DNA from: Pyrus communis
Lineage: Eukaryota > Streptophyta > Magnoliopsida > Rosales > Rosaceae
DNA length: 64,000 nt
Reading direction: 5' to 3'
Assembly: GCF_963583255.1 (NCBI RefSeq)
Contig: NC_084813.1
Coordinates: 19,447,502-19,511,501 of the forward strand
In this document: in pieces, positions 23,141 to 34,867 of the stretch
Numbering within the stretch: position 1 is the stretch's first letter
How the letters are laid out: each line of letters opens with the position of its first letter
Translations under genes and position numbers: made by a program
The notes under the pieces: generated by a model
The model's database searches: none
Seen by the model: only the letters and a program-made list of their open reading frames with translations
Told to the model about the DNA's origin: nothing

Positions 23141-24796
23141 ATGCAAGCATCGAAGCAGCAGAGAAGTTCAGGGATGTCAAACCGGTTGCATTATCAGCCA
23201 ATCCAAGAAGTAGAAGCCTACTGCTTGCCTCGGTTCCAAACTTTGGACCCCCAGCTACACTACAACGAGAGCTGCCAAAGTACCCACCTCCCAATGCAGA
23301 GTTTCGGCTACTGCACTTTGGAGTCTTCCTGGTCCGATGGTAGCTACACCATTTATAACTCCCCATCAAATGTCAGCTTCTCACCTAGTGGAAGCCCAAT
23401 GTCACAGCAAGACTCTCATTCATATCCGTCTGAGCGGTTTCATTCCCCTGACCAGACCTACAGCCCTCCGATAAGTGGATCCTGCATAACTGATGATGCA
23501 CCTGACTTCAAGTACAAGCTGAAACAATTAGAAACTGTAATGCTGGGTCCTGATTCCAATATTCTTGATAACTATTGCATCAATATCCCAAATGGAGCGA
23601 GCAATACCCTGCCAGACACAGACAGCTGGGGACAGATTATGGAATCAATCTCTAAAAAGGATTTGAAGCAAGTCCTCATCTTCTTCGCAAAAGCAGTAGC
23701 TGATAATGATCTGTTAATGGCACAATGGATGAAAGATGAGTTACGCCAGATGGTATCAGTTTCAGGTGAACCGATTCAGAGGTTGGGGGCATACTTGCTG
23801 GAAGGATTAGTTGCACGGAAGGCATCCTCAGGGAGTAACATTTACAAAGCACTGAGATGCAAAGAACCAGCGAGTTCCGAACTCCTCTCTTACATGCACA
23901 TTCTTTATGAGGTTTGTCCCTACTTCAAGTTTGGGTACATGTCTGCAAATGGAGCCATTGCAGAAGCCATGAAGGACGAGAACCGAGTTCACATCATTGA
24001 TTTCCAAATTGGTCAGGGGAGTCAGTGGATCACTCTAATCCAGGCTTTTGCATCCAGACCTGGTGGACCACCCCATATCCGTATAACAGGTATTGACGAC
24101 TCCATGTCAGCTTATGCCCGTGGAGGAGGACTAAATATTGTGGGAAAAAGGCTGTCTAAACTTGCTGAGTTGTTTAAGGTGCCGTTTGAGTTTCATGCTG
24201 CAGCCATGTCTGGCTGCGACGTTCAGCTGGAGCATCTTGGTGTTCGACCTGGGGAGGCTTTGGCTATGAACTTTGCATTCATGCTGCACCACATGCCAGA
24301 CGAGAGTGTCAGCACTCAGAACCATCGGGATAGGCTGTTGAGGTTGGTTAAGAGCTTGTCTCCGAAAGTGGTGACCCTCGTTGAGCAAGAATCTAACACA
24401 AATACTGCTGCATTTTATCCACGCTTTGTAGAAACTCTAGATTACTACACAGCTATGTTTGAGTCAATTGATGTTACTCTTCCGAGGGATCACAGGGAGC
24501 GGATCAATGTGGAGCAACACTGCTTGGCTAGGGAGGTTGTTAACATAATAGCGTGTGAGGGCATTGAGAGGGTGGAAAGACACGAACTTCTTGGGAAATG
24601 GAGGTTGCGTTTCGCAATGGCTGGATTTACACCATACCCTCTAAGCTCATTGGTAAATGCCACCATTAAGACGCTGCTAGAGAACTACTCTGACAAATAT
24701 CGACTTGAAGAGCGAGATGGAGCACTCTATCTTGGCTGGAAGAACAGAGATTTGGTTGCTTCTTGTGCATGGAGGTGCAAACCGAGCACGAATTGA
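23141..24796 (+). CDS. PAT1: GRAS transcription regulator, PAT1/SCL21/SCL13 clade
   Basis: This is an intronless coding region of 551 aa. Family members act in phytochrome A signalling and related stress and hormone responses as nuclear and cytoplasmic regulators. The N-terminal part (MQASKQQRSS, IQEVEAYCLP, a Ser/Pro-rich stretch, then LETVMLGPDS near residue 130) is typical of the PAT1 branch. The GRAS domain covers about 175-551. It has the first leucine-rich region with RQMVSVSGEPIQRLGAYLLE, the VHIID core at 283-287 (VHIIDFQIGQGSQW), the NFAFMLHHMPDESVS segment, the PFYRE-like AAFYPRFVETLDYY, the RVERHELLGKW motif and the SAW end (FTPYPLSSLVN, SCAW). The ATG at 23141 matches the usual start; the frame is open further upstream only through non-ATG codons. 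PAT1 versus SCL13 or the chitin-inducible CIGR type cannot be settled without a tree. Confidence 0.93.
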   Translation: MQASKQQRSSGMSNRLHYQPIQEVEAYCLPRFQTLDPQLHYNESCQSTHLPMQSFGYCTLESSWSDGSYTIYNSPSNVSFSPSGSPMSQQDSHSYPSERFHSPDQTYSPPISGSCITDDAPDFKYKLKQLETVMLGPDSNILDNYCINIPNGASNTLPDTDSWGQIMESISKKDLKQVLIFFAKAVADNDLLMAQWMKDELRQMVSVSGEPIQRLGAYLLEGLVARKASSGSNIYKALRCKEPASSELLSYMHILYEVCPYFKFGYMSANGAIAEAMKDENRVHIIDFQIGQGSQWITLIQAFASRPGGPPHIRITGIDDSMSAYARGGGLNIVGKRLSKLAELFKVPFEFHAAAMSGCDVQLEHLGVRPGEALAMNFAFMLHHMPDESVSTQNHRDRLLRLVKSLSPKVVTLVEQESNTNTAAFYPRFVETLDYYTAMFESIDVTLPRDHRERINVEQHCLAREVVNIIACEGIERVERHELLGKWRLRFAMAGFTPYPLSSLVNATIKTLLENYSDKYRLEERDGALYLGWKNRDLVASCAWRCKPSTN

Positions 24797-24908
24797 TGCT
24801 TCTTTTTCAGAATGGAGGTGAGGCAAGCTTAGAGAACAGAACATGTTTTTTCATGTGTTCGTACAATTGTAAGCTGCCAACTGTTGTAAGGAGCCATTTC
24901 ATGGTTGT

Positions 24909-24945
<37 letters not shown>

Positions 24946-25791
24946 GGCCTGGATTGGCCAAATGTTTTTTTTTTCCTTCCTTTTTTTAAGGAAGTTTAAG
25001 TCTAAATACCATCAAATAAAGAGAACTGAAGGAAAGGATTGGGAGATTTCTTTTCCATGTTCATCATACTCTAATTACTTGGGTTTTAAGGCACATTAAT
25101 TTAGGTCAGATTATGAATTTTGTCCATTCGAGGAGGGTTAGTGCCATAGCGGAAATCAAGCACTCTTGTGGCCCTCCTCCCTCGCGTTCGAGACTCCCCA
25201 CCCCCTTTCCCTCTCTGAACCCCACCTAACTTTTGACCAAAACAAAATTTCCCTTCAGATTGAGCCAAGTTTCATTTTGGTCTCTCTAGTATCGATCGTC
25301 CCTCTCTAACCCTAGATCGGAATGATATGTGATGTTAAGTTAGTTCTTTTTTGGATGTGTATAAACACCACACTTTCCTCTCGTGCTAACTCCGTTGGTC
25401 GAGCGGCGGAATGGAACCAAACCATTGTCCTTGAATCGCAACAATTAGTAAACTATAGCGTTTAAATCGCAACAATCGATACCACAAGCCCAGAATTATT
25501 CAAGTAAACTACGCGATACAACCTTCATATATAAGTACTAACATGACATGAGTCCTCCTTCCTTAGTCTAATCTCTACATCTCTGAGGTCATTCAATCTA
25601 TATAAATAATTTACACAACTTTTGTTAATTTTCCAATCCGCTGTTGATCGTTATTGGCATTCCACCAGAGCATCCTCTCCCGAATCGAAAACAAGAGGAA
25701 CAATGAATAAGATAAACCCTAGCTCCAGGCCTGTCCTGATGCATTGATACATTATTTAGGGCGTCGATGAATCTAGATCCAGCATTGCAGG
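24797..25791. other. 3' region of the GRAS gene, (GA)n and tRNA-like SINE fragments
   Basis: (GA)n occupies about 24,910-24,943, probably in the 3' UTR. Around 25,130-25,200 the plus strand shows a tRNA-like A box, TGCCATAGCGG, and 32 bp later a B box, GCGTTCGAGACTCC. This spacing fits a tRNA-derived SINE head. A second weak A box (TTGGTCGAGCGG) lies near 25,395. No protein gene is seen. Confidence 0.45.
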
Positions 25792-28183
25792 TTAACCATC
25801 AACGGGTTCTGCTTTCGGCTTTTCTTGCTCCAATGGATTACTTTCTGGACGCAGATTGTCGCAAATAACCATATCATCGCCTTCTGATTTAATTCCCAAC
25901 TCAAGAGTTTTCATTTGATCTGCTCTACAAACAACCATGTAAGGGGGCTCGCTTTCTTTTGTGGTACATGCTTTTGCAACCAACTTCTCATGTAGTGTTC
26001 TTTTGGGGCTCAGATCAGAATCAACGACCATATCGGAGCCAGCAACATCACTTGATTTAGTTTTTGACTCATCATTCCGTTGCTGGCTTGGTTTAACTTC
26101 ATGTTCTGGGCTAGTTTCGTGGCGTACAGCATTCCCCTTGGGTACAGTGCCAGACTCACTAATGCGGGCTGTCGTAAACACGTTGGATGCTGCTGCATTA
26201 TGGGTGACAGTCCTTGTCGGGGGCATATCATGATCATGTTGCCCCTCATATGTGGCTATAACCACTTTCGAATCATGAGACGCCCTCTCTACATGTTTTC
26301 TAACAGGGCATCCAGGATTTGAGCATCTGTAGTAACTCCTACATAATGCAAGTGCAGAAGCAGAGCAGAGTCAGCAACACAGTATACCAAAGAAAGTAAG
26401 ACAAATAAAAAAAATGCCAACGAGATTAACTGAAAACTTTGAAACACAAATTGATTCCGTTCACATCATTATATGACATTGACACCAAACAAGACCAAAC
26501 TAAATAAAACAAGAAGCAGGCCATGTTTGAACAAAGCTCAAAGAAACGTAGTCACTATTGTCTTAGAAGTAAAAATATCTAATTCTTCCAGTTTATCCCA
26601 AGAGCAAGATACAAGACTAGAGATGCATACGCAAGTTACAAGAAGAAAAGGAGAATGTCCTATGTGATCAACGCAATTACTGCACATGCAAGTCTCAGAC
26701 TGCACAGGTTTTCGATGAAATTGTTAAAAAGGCACCATGACAGACATTGGCTTGCACCATTAGACTCCAACGTCGATTTTGTCCATAGTCCAGAATCAGA
26801 TCATGGGTGGAATATAGCGTGTAAAATACTTTCACATCATATTACATTTGCAGTTTAATGATAGCGATTGCAAACTTGTAATGATGAGTTAAAATTTTTC
26901 TTTACCAGATCGAGCACAAAGATTAGGGGTTAAATTTCATATCAGCTGATAAAATCAGCTCTCAGGCCAAAGTTCGTAATGAAATTTAGTCTGCATAAGC
27001 AGTGAAACTATCAGACGTGATCAGTGCATTTCTGTATTTCCAAACCAATGAGCGGAGTGGAAATTTGGTGCTTTCCTCATATAAATCGTCAATACATGGA
27101 AGCATCAAACTGATTATACCTTGGATTTGGATTGCCTTTCACTAATTTCTGCCCATATTTGCGCCATCTGTACCCATCACTCACTATATCAACCTCACTC
27201 AAAGTCTGAACAACCACGGGTAATGAGTTGCCTTTATGTTTTGCCTTCTTCCTGATATATTTTTTATTTTTTCAATATCAGTTAAACAAAGGTACGTGTT
27301 ATATACCGGTGCACAGGAAAATTCAAAATAGATATTGCAAGAACATACTGTCTTTTAGGGTCAGGATCGTCATCTCTTGTTCTATTTGACTGAGCGAGCA
27401 CACCCTGCACGGCTTCAGTAACTGCAACGCTTGAAAGCTGTGGGGGATCTACCGGCTCAATCTGGTTAGATGTGTGGCCATGCGCATTGGACGATTTATC
27501 TTCAAAAACAAGGTCATCAAATAAATTAAACAAGATTTGGCATTGTAAGAACCATAATCAGTTAACAACTAAGATTCATTCTCACCTTCACCATCAGTTT
27601 CCAAAACCACTTCTGGTCTTTCGTCGTCAACAATGGACACAACAAAACTAACAGCTGCTGGGACACTTTGGACTTTAGGATGTTCATGCTCACCAAAGTA
27701 TATGGTATCTGTTATCTGGCCACTTTGTTTACGTTCCACTTGCCTCTTCACTTCACATTTTGGATGCGTACATCTGTAGTAACTTCTTACATATGAATTT
27801 CCCTTGACATGTTTCTGGCCATATTTTCTCCAGTGATAACCATCGTCTAACACTCTCTCAGGTGTAGTAGATGGAGTGGTTCCTTCTTGACCAGATCGCA
27901 AGGCAAGTGCAGTGGTTTCAGGGGTTTGTGGGGTTTTCTCAGATGTTAAAGAGGAAGCACTTCCTTCTTGATTTGGTTGTGATGCACTAACAACTCCATC
28001 AGGCACCTGTGACGCTTTCTCAGGTGTTAGAAATTGAGCAGTTCCTTTATGATCTGATTGCAACGGACAGATCCCTTTATTAGGAGTTTGATGTGGCACA
28101 TTAATTTCACTATCAGAACTCTCTTTCTTCCGTACTACATCAGAAGCAACTTTATCTGTCCCATCTTCCCCTCGAGAAATCAT
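25792..28183 (-). CDS. WRKY1: Group I WRKY transcription factor (WRKY1-like)
   Basis: This is a DNA-binding regulator with two WRKY domains that recognise W boxes (TTGAC). Exons on the minus strand are 28183-27586, 27499-27349, 27251-27120 and 26338-25792; phases agree and give 475 aa, against 487 for Arabidopsis WRKY1. The N-terminal domain has WRKYGQK at 118-124 with zinc ligands C138, C143, H166 and H168. The C-terminal domain has WRKYGQK at 279-285 with C299, C304, H328 and H330. The third intron falls after the PR of the C-terminal domain, the position conserved in this family. The N-terminal part repeats SP/TP-containing segments ([19 protein letters not shown]). The C-terminal tail ([12 protein letters not shown]) resembles that of WRKY1. 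The start MISRGED at 28183 is the first ATG after a short unrelated upstream frame. Both domains look intact. Confidence 0.93.
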
Positions 28184-29260
28184 GTGAACTTGATTCTTTA
28201 TCACACCCTACAACTCAGCTCAGGATGACACCATCACAGTTGATCTTGGCCTTGAAAAAAATGCCAATGCAGCAGGTTGTTCAACTCTGATCGTTTAAAG
28301 CAAGGACAAGAATGGCACGGTCAGGACTTGCTAGCTGCAAAATAGATCAGAGCAGTCATAAGGTAATGTCCCAATCTAGTTAAATGAAGATCATGAACAC
28401 CACAATTGCCGTTTTAAAAAGAAATGACAGACGACACTCCTCCTAGTCCTCAGTTATTAATGTGAATGGATGAGTTTTCTATGTGTGCGGACGCGTGTAT
28501 ATGAATTAATCCGTATTGTTTTAATTTGGTTAAGCATATTACTTGAGCAGGTGAATCAGTTTCGCCACTAATGTTTCAAATTTTGCTACGGTTTTAGGAT
28601 GTTCGTGCTCTCCAAAATTTTCAATTCTTCTGTTTGTCCATATTTTACAAGGGAGAAAAAAAAAGTTGGAAAAATACCACGCAAAATTTACCTAGAAATA
28701 TAAATTTTAGATCGAAAAAACACAAGTTCATAACTTTTAACAAATTCACTATTGAGTTAAATGATTAGCTCAGTTCCGCGAGGTTCCAGGAAAATGAAAC
28801 TAAAGCAATGGAAAATTACGGACTCAATTACGCAATTTTCTAGCACTTTCTCAGCAACCAAACAGAGCATATGCTAATCAAGAGCTACAACTACAACAAA
28901 TAATTAAAAAATCAAAACAAATAAAAAAAATCAAAGCCCATGATTTCAGGTCAATTGGGTTTAAAAAAAAAAAAAAAAAACAATACCATTATTAAAAAAA
29001 AAAAAAATTAATCTCAAAAGAATCAATTTTGGAACTCGTACAAACCCTATACACAGTACCAAAAGAGAAAAGTACAAACCCTATAAATTTTGCGATCAGT
29101 TGCTCCAATTCCGCAGGAAGCCAGCGGCCGGAGATTGAATCAGAGCCGTAGATCACGTCTGCAGTGGTGATTGAGCTGGCGGAAGGCAGGGAGGAGCTGG
29201 GTGGCAGTGAGAGAAACGTGTCGAAGCTCTCTGAGTCTTTGCCAAAAGTCTAATCCGATG
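28184..29260 (-). other. Probable 5' leader and leader intron of the WRKY gene
   Basis: A leader part of exon 1 appears to run to about 28,335, preceded by an acceptor (TATTTTGCAG on the minus strand). A first non-coding exon probably lies at about 29,080-29,250, with a GT donor near 29,079. A four-codon upstream frame (ATG GTG TCA TCC TGA) is at 28,234-28,220. Poly(A) runs interrupt the intron near 28,965 and 28,995. Confidence 0.4.
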
Positions 29261-30238
29261 GGGGGAGAGAAAGAGGGGGAGGAGAGATATTTGTTACCTG
29301 TGATTAGGTGCACGGAAGAATCTTTGTTCCTTTGGCTGTCCGGCGGTTTGATTGCTTATAAGCCGTACGAATCTTGGGCACGTGGGCCATAGGCTTTTTC
29401 TTGGAGTTTGGACCGTGATAACGCCACTTCCAGGGTGTTGTAATTACGCCGTGCAGCGGGGCCCATTTTAAAATCATTTTTTAATTGAATTACCGAATAT
29501 TTTACTAAAAAACATTTTTAAAGTAGAAAATTTTATATATATTTTTTTGCTATCTTATGCTTCCAGAAGACAAAATGACATTAATTTGAATTTGGTTTTT
29601 AAATTGATGGAGAGGAGATATTGAGCTTGAGACACATTTAAATATTGGGAATAGAATATCACTAAGAAGTAAAAAGTTGGTTTAAGTTCTCTCTATATGA
29701 AATAAAAAAATAACAAATTCAGACTCAATAGAGGGAATATCACCTTTTTCTTGTAGTTGCAAGCATTTTTGCTCTGTTTTCAGTTCATATGGGAGTTACA
29801 TTGAATTAAAGAGTTAGGATAATACACTCGGTACAATTTAAAGCAATTCCCAAAAAATATAATTATAGTTTCTTGTAGTTGTATAACACATAAACGAAAG
29901 GTGAATTTCGAGTAAATAATTTTTTTTGTTGAAATTCATCAATATGTATTGCTAAAATTTTAGAAACTGTGTGTTTAAAGATATATTGAAGCAACTTTTT
30001 TTATTCAACAATTATTATTTATAAAATTTGAACTTATATATCTTCTTCTTTCAAATAAAGTGAAATTTGAGCATAATTAGACCAAAATATTAAAACTTAT
30101 TTTCTTTTTGATAAAATAAATAATAAAGCAAATAAATATTTTTGAAAAAAACATTTAAGACAAGTTGCCAGGAGCTACCGGCAGTACTTTATTACGCGCG
30201 TCAGAACATACGCCGCCACACACAAGCGCACGCGTTTC
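29261..30238. other. Intergenic, shared upstream region of the WRKY (-) and ESS2 (+) genes
   Basis: AT-rich spacer without coding frames. Only the last 60 bases are GC-rich (ACGCGCGTC, CACGCGTTTC), as expected close to the start of a housekeeping gene. The two flanking genes are divergent. Confidence 0.5.
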
Positions 30239-30296
30239 GTGTCCCTTCCTAAATCAGCCCCAATTCCAAATCCAATCCAATCCACACACGAACCTC

Positions 30297-30305
30297 AAAC
30301 CCTAA
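30297..30305 (+). promoter_or_regulatory. telo-box AAACCCTAA
   Basis: The 9-bp AAACCCTAA lies about 105 bp before the ESS2 start codon, and further CCCTAA words follow at 30,319 and 30,391. Telo-boxes are common near transcription starts of plant genes for the RNA and translation machinery. Function here is inferred from motif and position only. Confidence 0.45.
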
Positions 30306-30408
30306 TTCCCAAAATTCGTCCCCTAATTCTTGCCAAAACCCTCAATTTCTCCCCTTTCCAATCCCACCATCTCCTCGTCCCAAATCCCAACCCTAATCCA
30401 GAAGCAGA

Positions 30409-31923
30409 ATGCTTCTCACTCCGGGTCACTCTCCTCGCCACCTCTCATCCCCTTCGCCCTCTGCAAATTCTGATGCTTCCGTCCAAAACCCTACAAATTC
30501 CACCCAAATCACACCCAAGAACCCTAAAGGCCATCCCAAGGTCCTCGACGAGGACACCTATGTCGCCGCGATCGAGAAGATCATCGAAAGGGACTTCTTT
30601 CCCGATATTTCCAAGCTTCGGGACCGCCTCGACTGGCTCGAAGCGATCAAGACCCGCGACCCGATTCAGATCCGAGATGCCCAGTTGAAGATCATCGAGC
30701 GCCGCGGAAAGAAGGTAACTCATAATCCTGACCCTGATGGTAGAACCCCAGGTTCGACTTTTATGCGTAGTTATACCCCTGCCGATGAATTTGATGGTAA
30801 AACCCCGAAAACCCCGGGTGCTTCGAATGTGGGATTGTCTGGTGAGGTAGGGTCTAGCGGCGGTGATGATAGCGTGGAGGGATCATTGTCGCTTGATCAG
30901 TTTTTAAGGCGGTATACGAGTGAGGACAATTATAGTTTTTCGAATATTTTGGAGAAGGTGAATAGGAAGAGGAAGGAGAGATATGAGTATTTGACGGAAG
31001 GCGAAAAGGAGGAGGTTAAATCGATTGAGGATGTGAAGAGGGATAGGATTACAGATGGGTATGGGACGTCGGATCAGCCGCCTAGTACATTGGATGGGTG
31101 GAAGTATACGGCAAAGAATTTGTTGATGTACCATCCAGCTGATCGGGGTGAGGCTCCCTTGACTGAGGAAGAACGTGCGAATAGGATGAAGAGTTTGGAG
31201 AAGGAAATTAATCGACCCAACACGCGATTTAATGGGAAGACGATGGATTCCAGGCCAAAGGAGGATGCTATGGCTGAGTTTCTCTATACCACAGTTGCAG
31301 GTGCAACCCCAGTTATTATGGATAGAGATGGGGATAAGTTGAAGAAGTATGATTTGGATGATTTGAGAAAGACGCCCAATCCGTTTTATGTGGAATCGGA
31401 GAAGAAAGCAGATAATGGTTATCGTTTTGTGAAGACACCCTCGCCTGCACCGGGTGTCGATGAATCACCGTTTATTACATGGGGTGAAATTGAAGGGACA
31501 CCTCTGAGGTTGGATCTTGAGGACAATCCAGTTGATATTGGTGGCAGTGAAGGGCCTCAATATAGGATCCCATGCCCGCCTGTAAGAGACGAAAAGGCTC
31601 ACTCGCTGTCAAGGGAAGCTGCACGCAAATTGAGGGAAAGGTCAAAATTGTTTCACAAGCCACCTCTGCCGTCGCCTTCTAGAGGTGGCAGTGCCAGTCC
31701 AAGTGTGCGGACACTCTCCCCTGCTGCTCAGAAGTTTGTAAGAAATGCAATGGGCAAGTCCTCGTCTTCTATTGATGAAACTCTTCGTGCCAGTTACCGA
31801 GGTTCAAGTCCAGGGTTTACTACTCCTAAAGGTGGACGGAGTGTGTCGAGGCTCGGAAGCCATGCTAGTATCGTATCGAGATCACCTTCTGCTGCAAGGG
31901 AGGGCACTAATCCTCATTGGTAA
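30409..31923 (+). CDS. ESS2: Splicing-factor ESS2 homologue (DGCR14/Es2 family)
   Basis: This is a single uninterrupted frame of 504 aa. The family is a nuclear, spliceosome-associated protein conserved from fission yeast (Bis1) to animals (ESS2, DGCR14). The diagnostic segment follows a low-complexity Ser/Pro N-terminus: LDEDTYVAAIEKIIERDFFP, then DISKLRDRLDWLEA near residues 46-80. Further family landmarks are SLDQFLRRYTSEDNYSF, the lysine/glutamate-rich stretch after it, LMYHPADRGEAPLTEEER, TRFNGKTMDSRP, PSPAPGVDESPFITWGEIEG with TPLRLD, and a basic SP-rich tail. The ATG is the first of the frame and the leader just before it contains CCCTAA words. Length and organisation look complete. 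Confidence 0.93.
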   Translation: MLLTPGHSPRHLSSPSPSANSDASVQNPTNSTQITPKNPKGHPKVLDEDTYVAAIEKIIERDFFPDISKLRDRLDWLEAIKTRDPIQIRDAQLKIIERRGKKVTHNPDPDGRTPGSTFMRSYTPADEFDGKTPKTPGASNVGLSGEVGSSGGDDSVEGSLSLDQFLRRYTSEDNYSFSNILEKVNRKRKERYEYLTEGEKEEVKSIEDVKRDRITDGYGTSDQPPSTLDGWKYTAKNLLMYHPADRGEAPLTEEERANRMKSLEKEINRPNTRFNGKTMDSRPKEDAMAEFLYTTVAGATPVIMDRDGDKLKKYDLDDLRKTPNPFYVESEKKADNGYRFVKTPSPAPGVDESPFITWGEIEGTPLRLDLEDNPVDIGGSEGPQYRIPCPPVRDEKAHSLSREAARKLRERSKLFHKPPLPSPSRGGSASPSVRTLSPAAQKFVRNAMGKSSSSIDETLRASYRGSSPGFTTPKGGRSVSRLGSHASIVSRSPSAAREGTNPHW

Positions 31924-33217
31924 TTTGGAGTTTTCTTTGTTATGATGTTCCATTGTAGTAATCAATGAATTGTTTGGCACTGGATAATCCTTCTGTTTTC
32001 AACTATATATGTAAAATTTCTGTGCTGGTTTATCAATGTCACTTTGGATGCTGTTACATATTTGACTACCTGAGTAATTTGGCATTACGTTCCTTTGTTT
32101 GAATTTCCTGCAGAATTTCAGTTTAGATTGGGATATGTATCATTCGACATTTTGCTGCTTCATAGAGAGGGATGTCCAAATGGGCTTTTGTATAATCAAC
32201 AATCCTGCTGCATTTTCTGTTTCGTTTTTCGGATTGCAGAGTATATCATGTTGTTGAGGATACGAGCTTTCTCGGCATAGTAATGCATACTTCTCAATGT
32301 CATTAGAAGCAACCTGTAAATCTTTTCTTTCTGCCTAAATCCACCTCAACATTTTGAACGTTTACAAATCGGTCATTAAAGTTGAGATAGATTTGCTTGC
32401 CTGATCCGGGAACTGAGTTTGAATCCGGTATCCGTGCCTCCGAATCTCTTAAAGGCCAGTCAAGTACAAATTCACGTGTTTTCTCACTTACTTCGATACA
32501 CTCTGATATTGTACCTCATGGGAAAAGTGATTTCTGGTAAAATTGTTTGGCATAGGCGATGAACTCAGTTCCTTGTTCTGGGGAGAAAAAAATGGTTTCT
32601 GGTTTGAGAAATATTTGGAAATGTTGGATTCAGGCACGGGTGCTGTGTGAACGTTATTCTGATTGACCATCCAGATGCGTCTTTGGCTCTTGATGGGCAG
32701 CCAGTTTTGGAATTTTTGGTCACACAGTCAATACTTTCACGAGCTTCACATGCCGAGTTGTTGAACTTTGATTGAATTTTGTTTTTTCGGTTCAGCCCTC
32801 CGATATTCTAAACTACGACGGTGAACAATCAAGCGTGCATTCATGGCCGGACGCAATGTGATGATCAACTAACCTAACTCATGTGTGTGATAACACGTTT
32901 AGTATTAAGTTTACATCACATGGAAATGGATTAGTATTTTGCTTGCATTTACTAACACTTTGACTTGAGTACTGAAATAACTACAACTAATTTATATATT
33001 TTCACATGAATTTATATTATCTATTAACAGATTCTCTTTATCAACTAAAAGAGAGTGAAAATATGATTTAGGCCTCTATTCACAAGTCAATAGAGATAAT
33101 AGAAAAGAAAATATTATGGATATTCAGCCAATTACGCACAAAAAGAAATTTTTTTTTTTTTTCCTCTTCACTCACCCACACGTTATCAAAGCATGACACT
33201 TTATCTCTATCTCTACT
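31924..33217 (+). other. ESS2 3' region and spacer
   Basis: The first several hundred bases are probably the 3' UTR; AATCAATGAATTG near 31,962 is a possible polyadenylation context. No second gene is seen before the repeats at 33.2 kb. Confidence 0.45.
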
Positions 33218-33625
33218 AGGGGTGGGTTCTGTTTCATTCAGTGTTTTTTTTCTTCCAAAACCGAAAATTATACTGAAATTACAATTCGGTTTGGTTTTTG
33301 CAATTTGTTCTTCAGTTTGGTTTTAGTTTTTTTTTTTTTTTTTTTTTTTTTTCGTTTTACCTTTTAACCTAGAAATTGGAAACGAAATGAAGAAAAAACA
33401 ATTTGGGGAATAAGACTTTCAACATATTTGGGCTTAAAGTTAGATTTACTTAACCTTAGATTGAAATTAGACTAATAATTCACTTGGAATCGAACTTGGA
33501 AATAAACACCCAACATAAATAAAAATAAAAAAAATATTAATTTATATTCATTCGATTCAATTTTTTAACCACCAAACTGAAACTGAACCAATAGTTTTCG
33601 GTTCGATTTGGTTTTCAATTATTTT
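33218..33625. mobile_element. Candidate non-autonomous DNA transposon with AACCGAA-type arms
   Basis: The left part starts TAGGGGTGGGTTCTGTTTC and contains CCAAAACCGAAAATTA and TTCGGTTTGG. The right part contains the inverted words AACTGAACCAATAGTTTTCG and GGTTCGATTTGGTTTTC. A poly(T) run of about 24 interrupts it. Starts of the TAGGGGTGGG type are common in plant hAT-like short elements; the assignment is tentative. Confidence 0.35.
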
Positions 33626-33764
33626 GGTATTCGTGTTTAGACAATTACTTTTTTCTACTACGGTAAAAGTGCCATCTACGTTTACTTTTTGTTTCTCGTG
33701 ACAAAAAAAAAAATGGAAAAAGGGCAACCTCACACGTGTTTCCAAAACAGGATTATATTTGGAA

Positions 33765-33960
33765 CAAGGATCCTCTTGAGAATCTGAAGATCAATTAATC
33801 GTGTTCGTTTATCGTACATCGTATGTTTAATTTTCATTAAGTACTATTTATATTTAATTTTAAATAATTTTTAATCACACAATATATAATAAACGGATAC
33901 GATTAATTAATTATCTATATCCCCACAAATAACATCCGAAGAGATCCTATTCCGAGAGTC
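33765..33960. mobile_element. MITE-like inverted repeat (AGGATCCTCT type)
   Basis: The left arm AACAAGGATCCTCTTGAGAA, continuing GATCAATTAATCGTGTTCG, is matched inverted by CGATTAATTAATTATCTATA and CCGAAGAGATCCTATTCC. The arms are about 80 bp and the interior is AT-only. It lies about 140 bp upstream of the WNK promoter region. Confidence 0.65.
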
Positions 33961-34098
33961 TCTGAAGGCCTGATCTCCTTTTCTTCTTTTTTTCTTTTTT
34001 TTTTTGACACGGAAACAGATGAAAAAAGCAAAGTTTGCGTCGTTATTCCGTCGCCATACGACGTCGTCTAGTAGCCAGTGCTCCCCGCTTCCCGGGGG

Positions 34099-34107
34099 CT
34101 ATAAATA
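34099..34107 (+). promoter_or_regulatory. TATA box of the WNK11-like gene
   Basis: CTATAAATA sits in a locally GC-rich stretch (CCCGGGGG just upstream). It would place transcription start near 34,130, in a CT-rich leader. That leader ends with a GT donor at 34,184; the leader intron runs to the acceptor CACATCAG at 34,853, just before the start codon. CGACGTCG upstream (about 34,058-34,065) is a possible bZIP site. Confidence 0.6.
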
Positions 34108-34867
34108 CCGCCTTCCCTTTGAACTGTACCGCCTTCTCTCTCTGCGTCCAAGAGCTTGACTGCGTTTGCCCAAGAATCTCAAGGTACTCTCTCTCTCTCT
34201 AGAATTGCATGCTATAAGAAATGGAGTCCTGTAATCCTAGCTCGATTCAACATTAATTACTTGTTTACTTGATTAATCCTGATGTAATTAGCAGTAGTCT
34301 TGATTAATCTTGATGTATTTAGCAGTCTCTTACGATCTTTCTTACTGTTGTTGGCTTCAAATTCATATAATTAAGCATGATTAGCGCTTCAATAAATAAT
34401 TTTTCCAACTAGTTCTTGGTTTTGTTGTTTGCTTGAATTGTGTTTCCTTGTGTTCTTCATGCATCATTGTGTGTTGAGATACATTTACGCAATTGAAACC
34501 GAGTTCTGTAGTTAAAAACTTCAAATGAATCGAGATTTGTAGCCGGAAAAAAAAAAGTATGAATCGGCGTTGGAGGTAATCTTTCTTTACCTTACAATTT
34601 TGATTCTCGAAGTTTCTAATTTATTTTGCTCTTTTCCTTTTGGTTAGTTATTAGATTGCCTGTTGATGATTTTGTAGTATCGCCGTACGAATGTGTCTAC
34701 ATGTTTAGAGAGTGATGGTAAAAAATCCCATTTCCAATTTTGTTAATATCGTATGGCATTTGCATTTCTTCATCCTGATCTTTACTTGTTTTAGTTTTAA
34801 GTTTGTGAAGGGCGCAGTTGTTTCTAGCTTTAACTGATTTTATTCCACATCAGAGTGATCTTTGAAG

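Noticed and set aside
22918..23343. 141-codon plus-strand frame overlapping the start of the GRAS gene
   Set aside because: It is a shadow in another frame; the GRAS frame carries the conserved protein.
25381..25440. Second tRNA-like head with A box TTGGTCGAGCGG
   Set aside because: The B box is poor (CTTGAATCGC) and no cloverleaf can be drawn.
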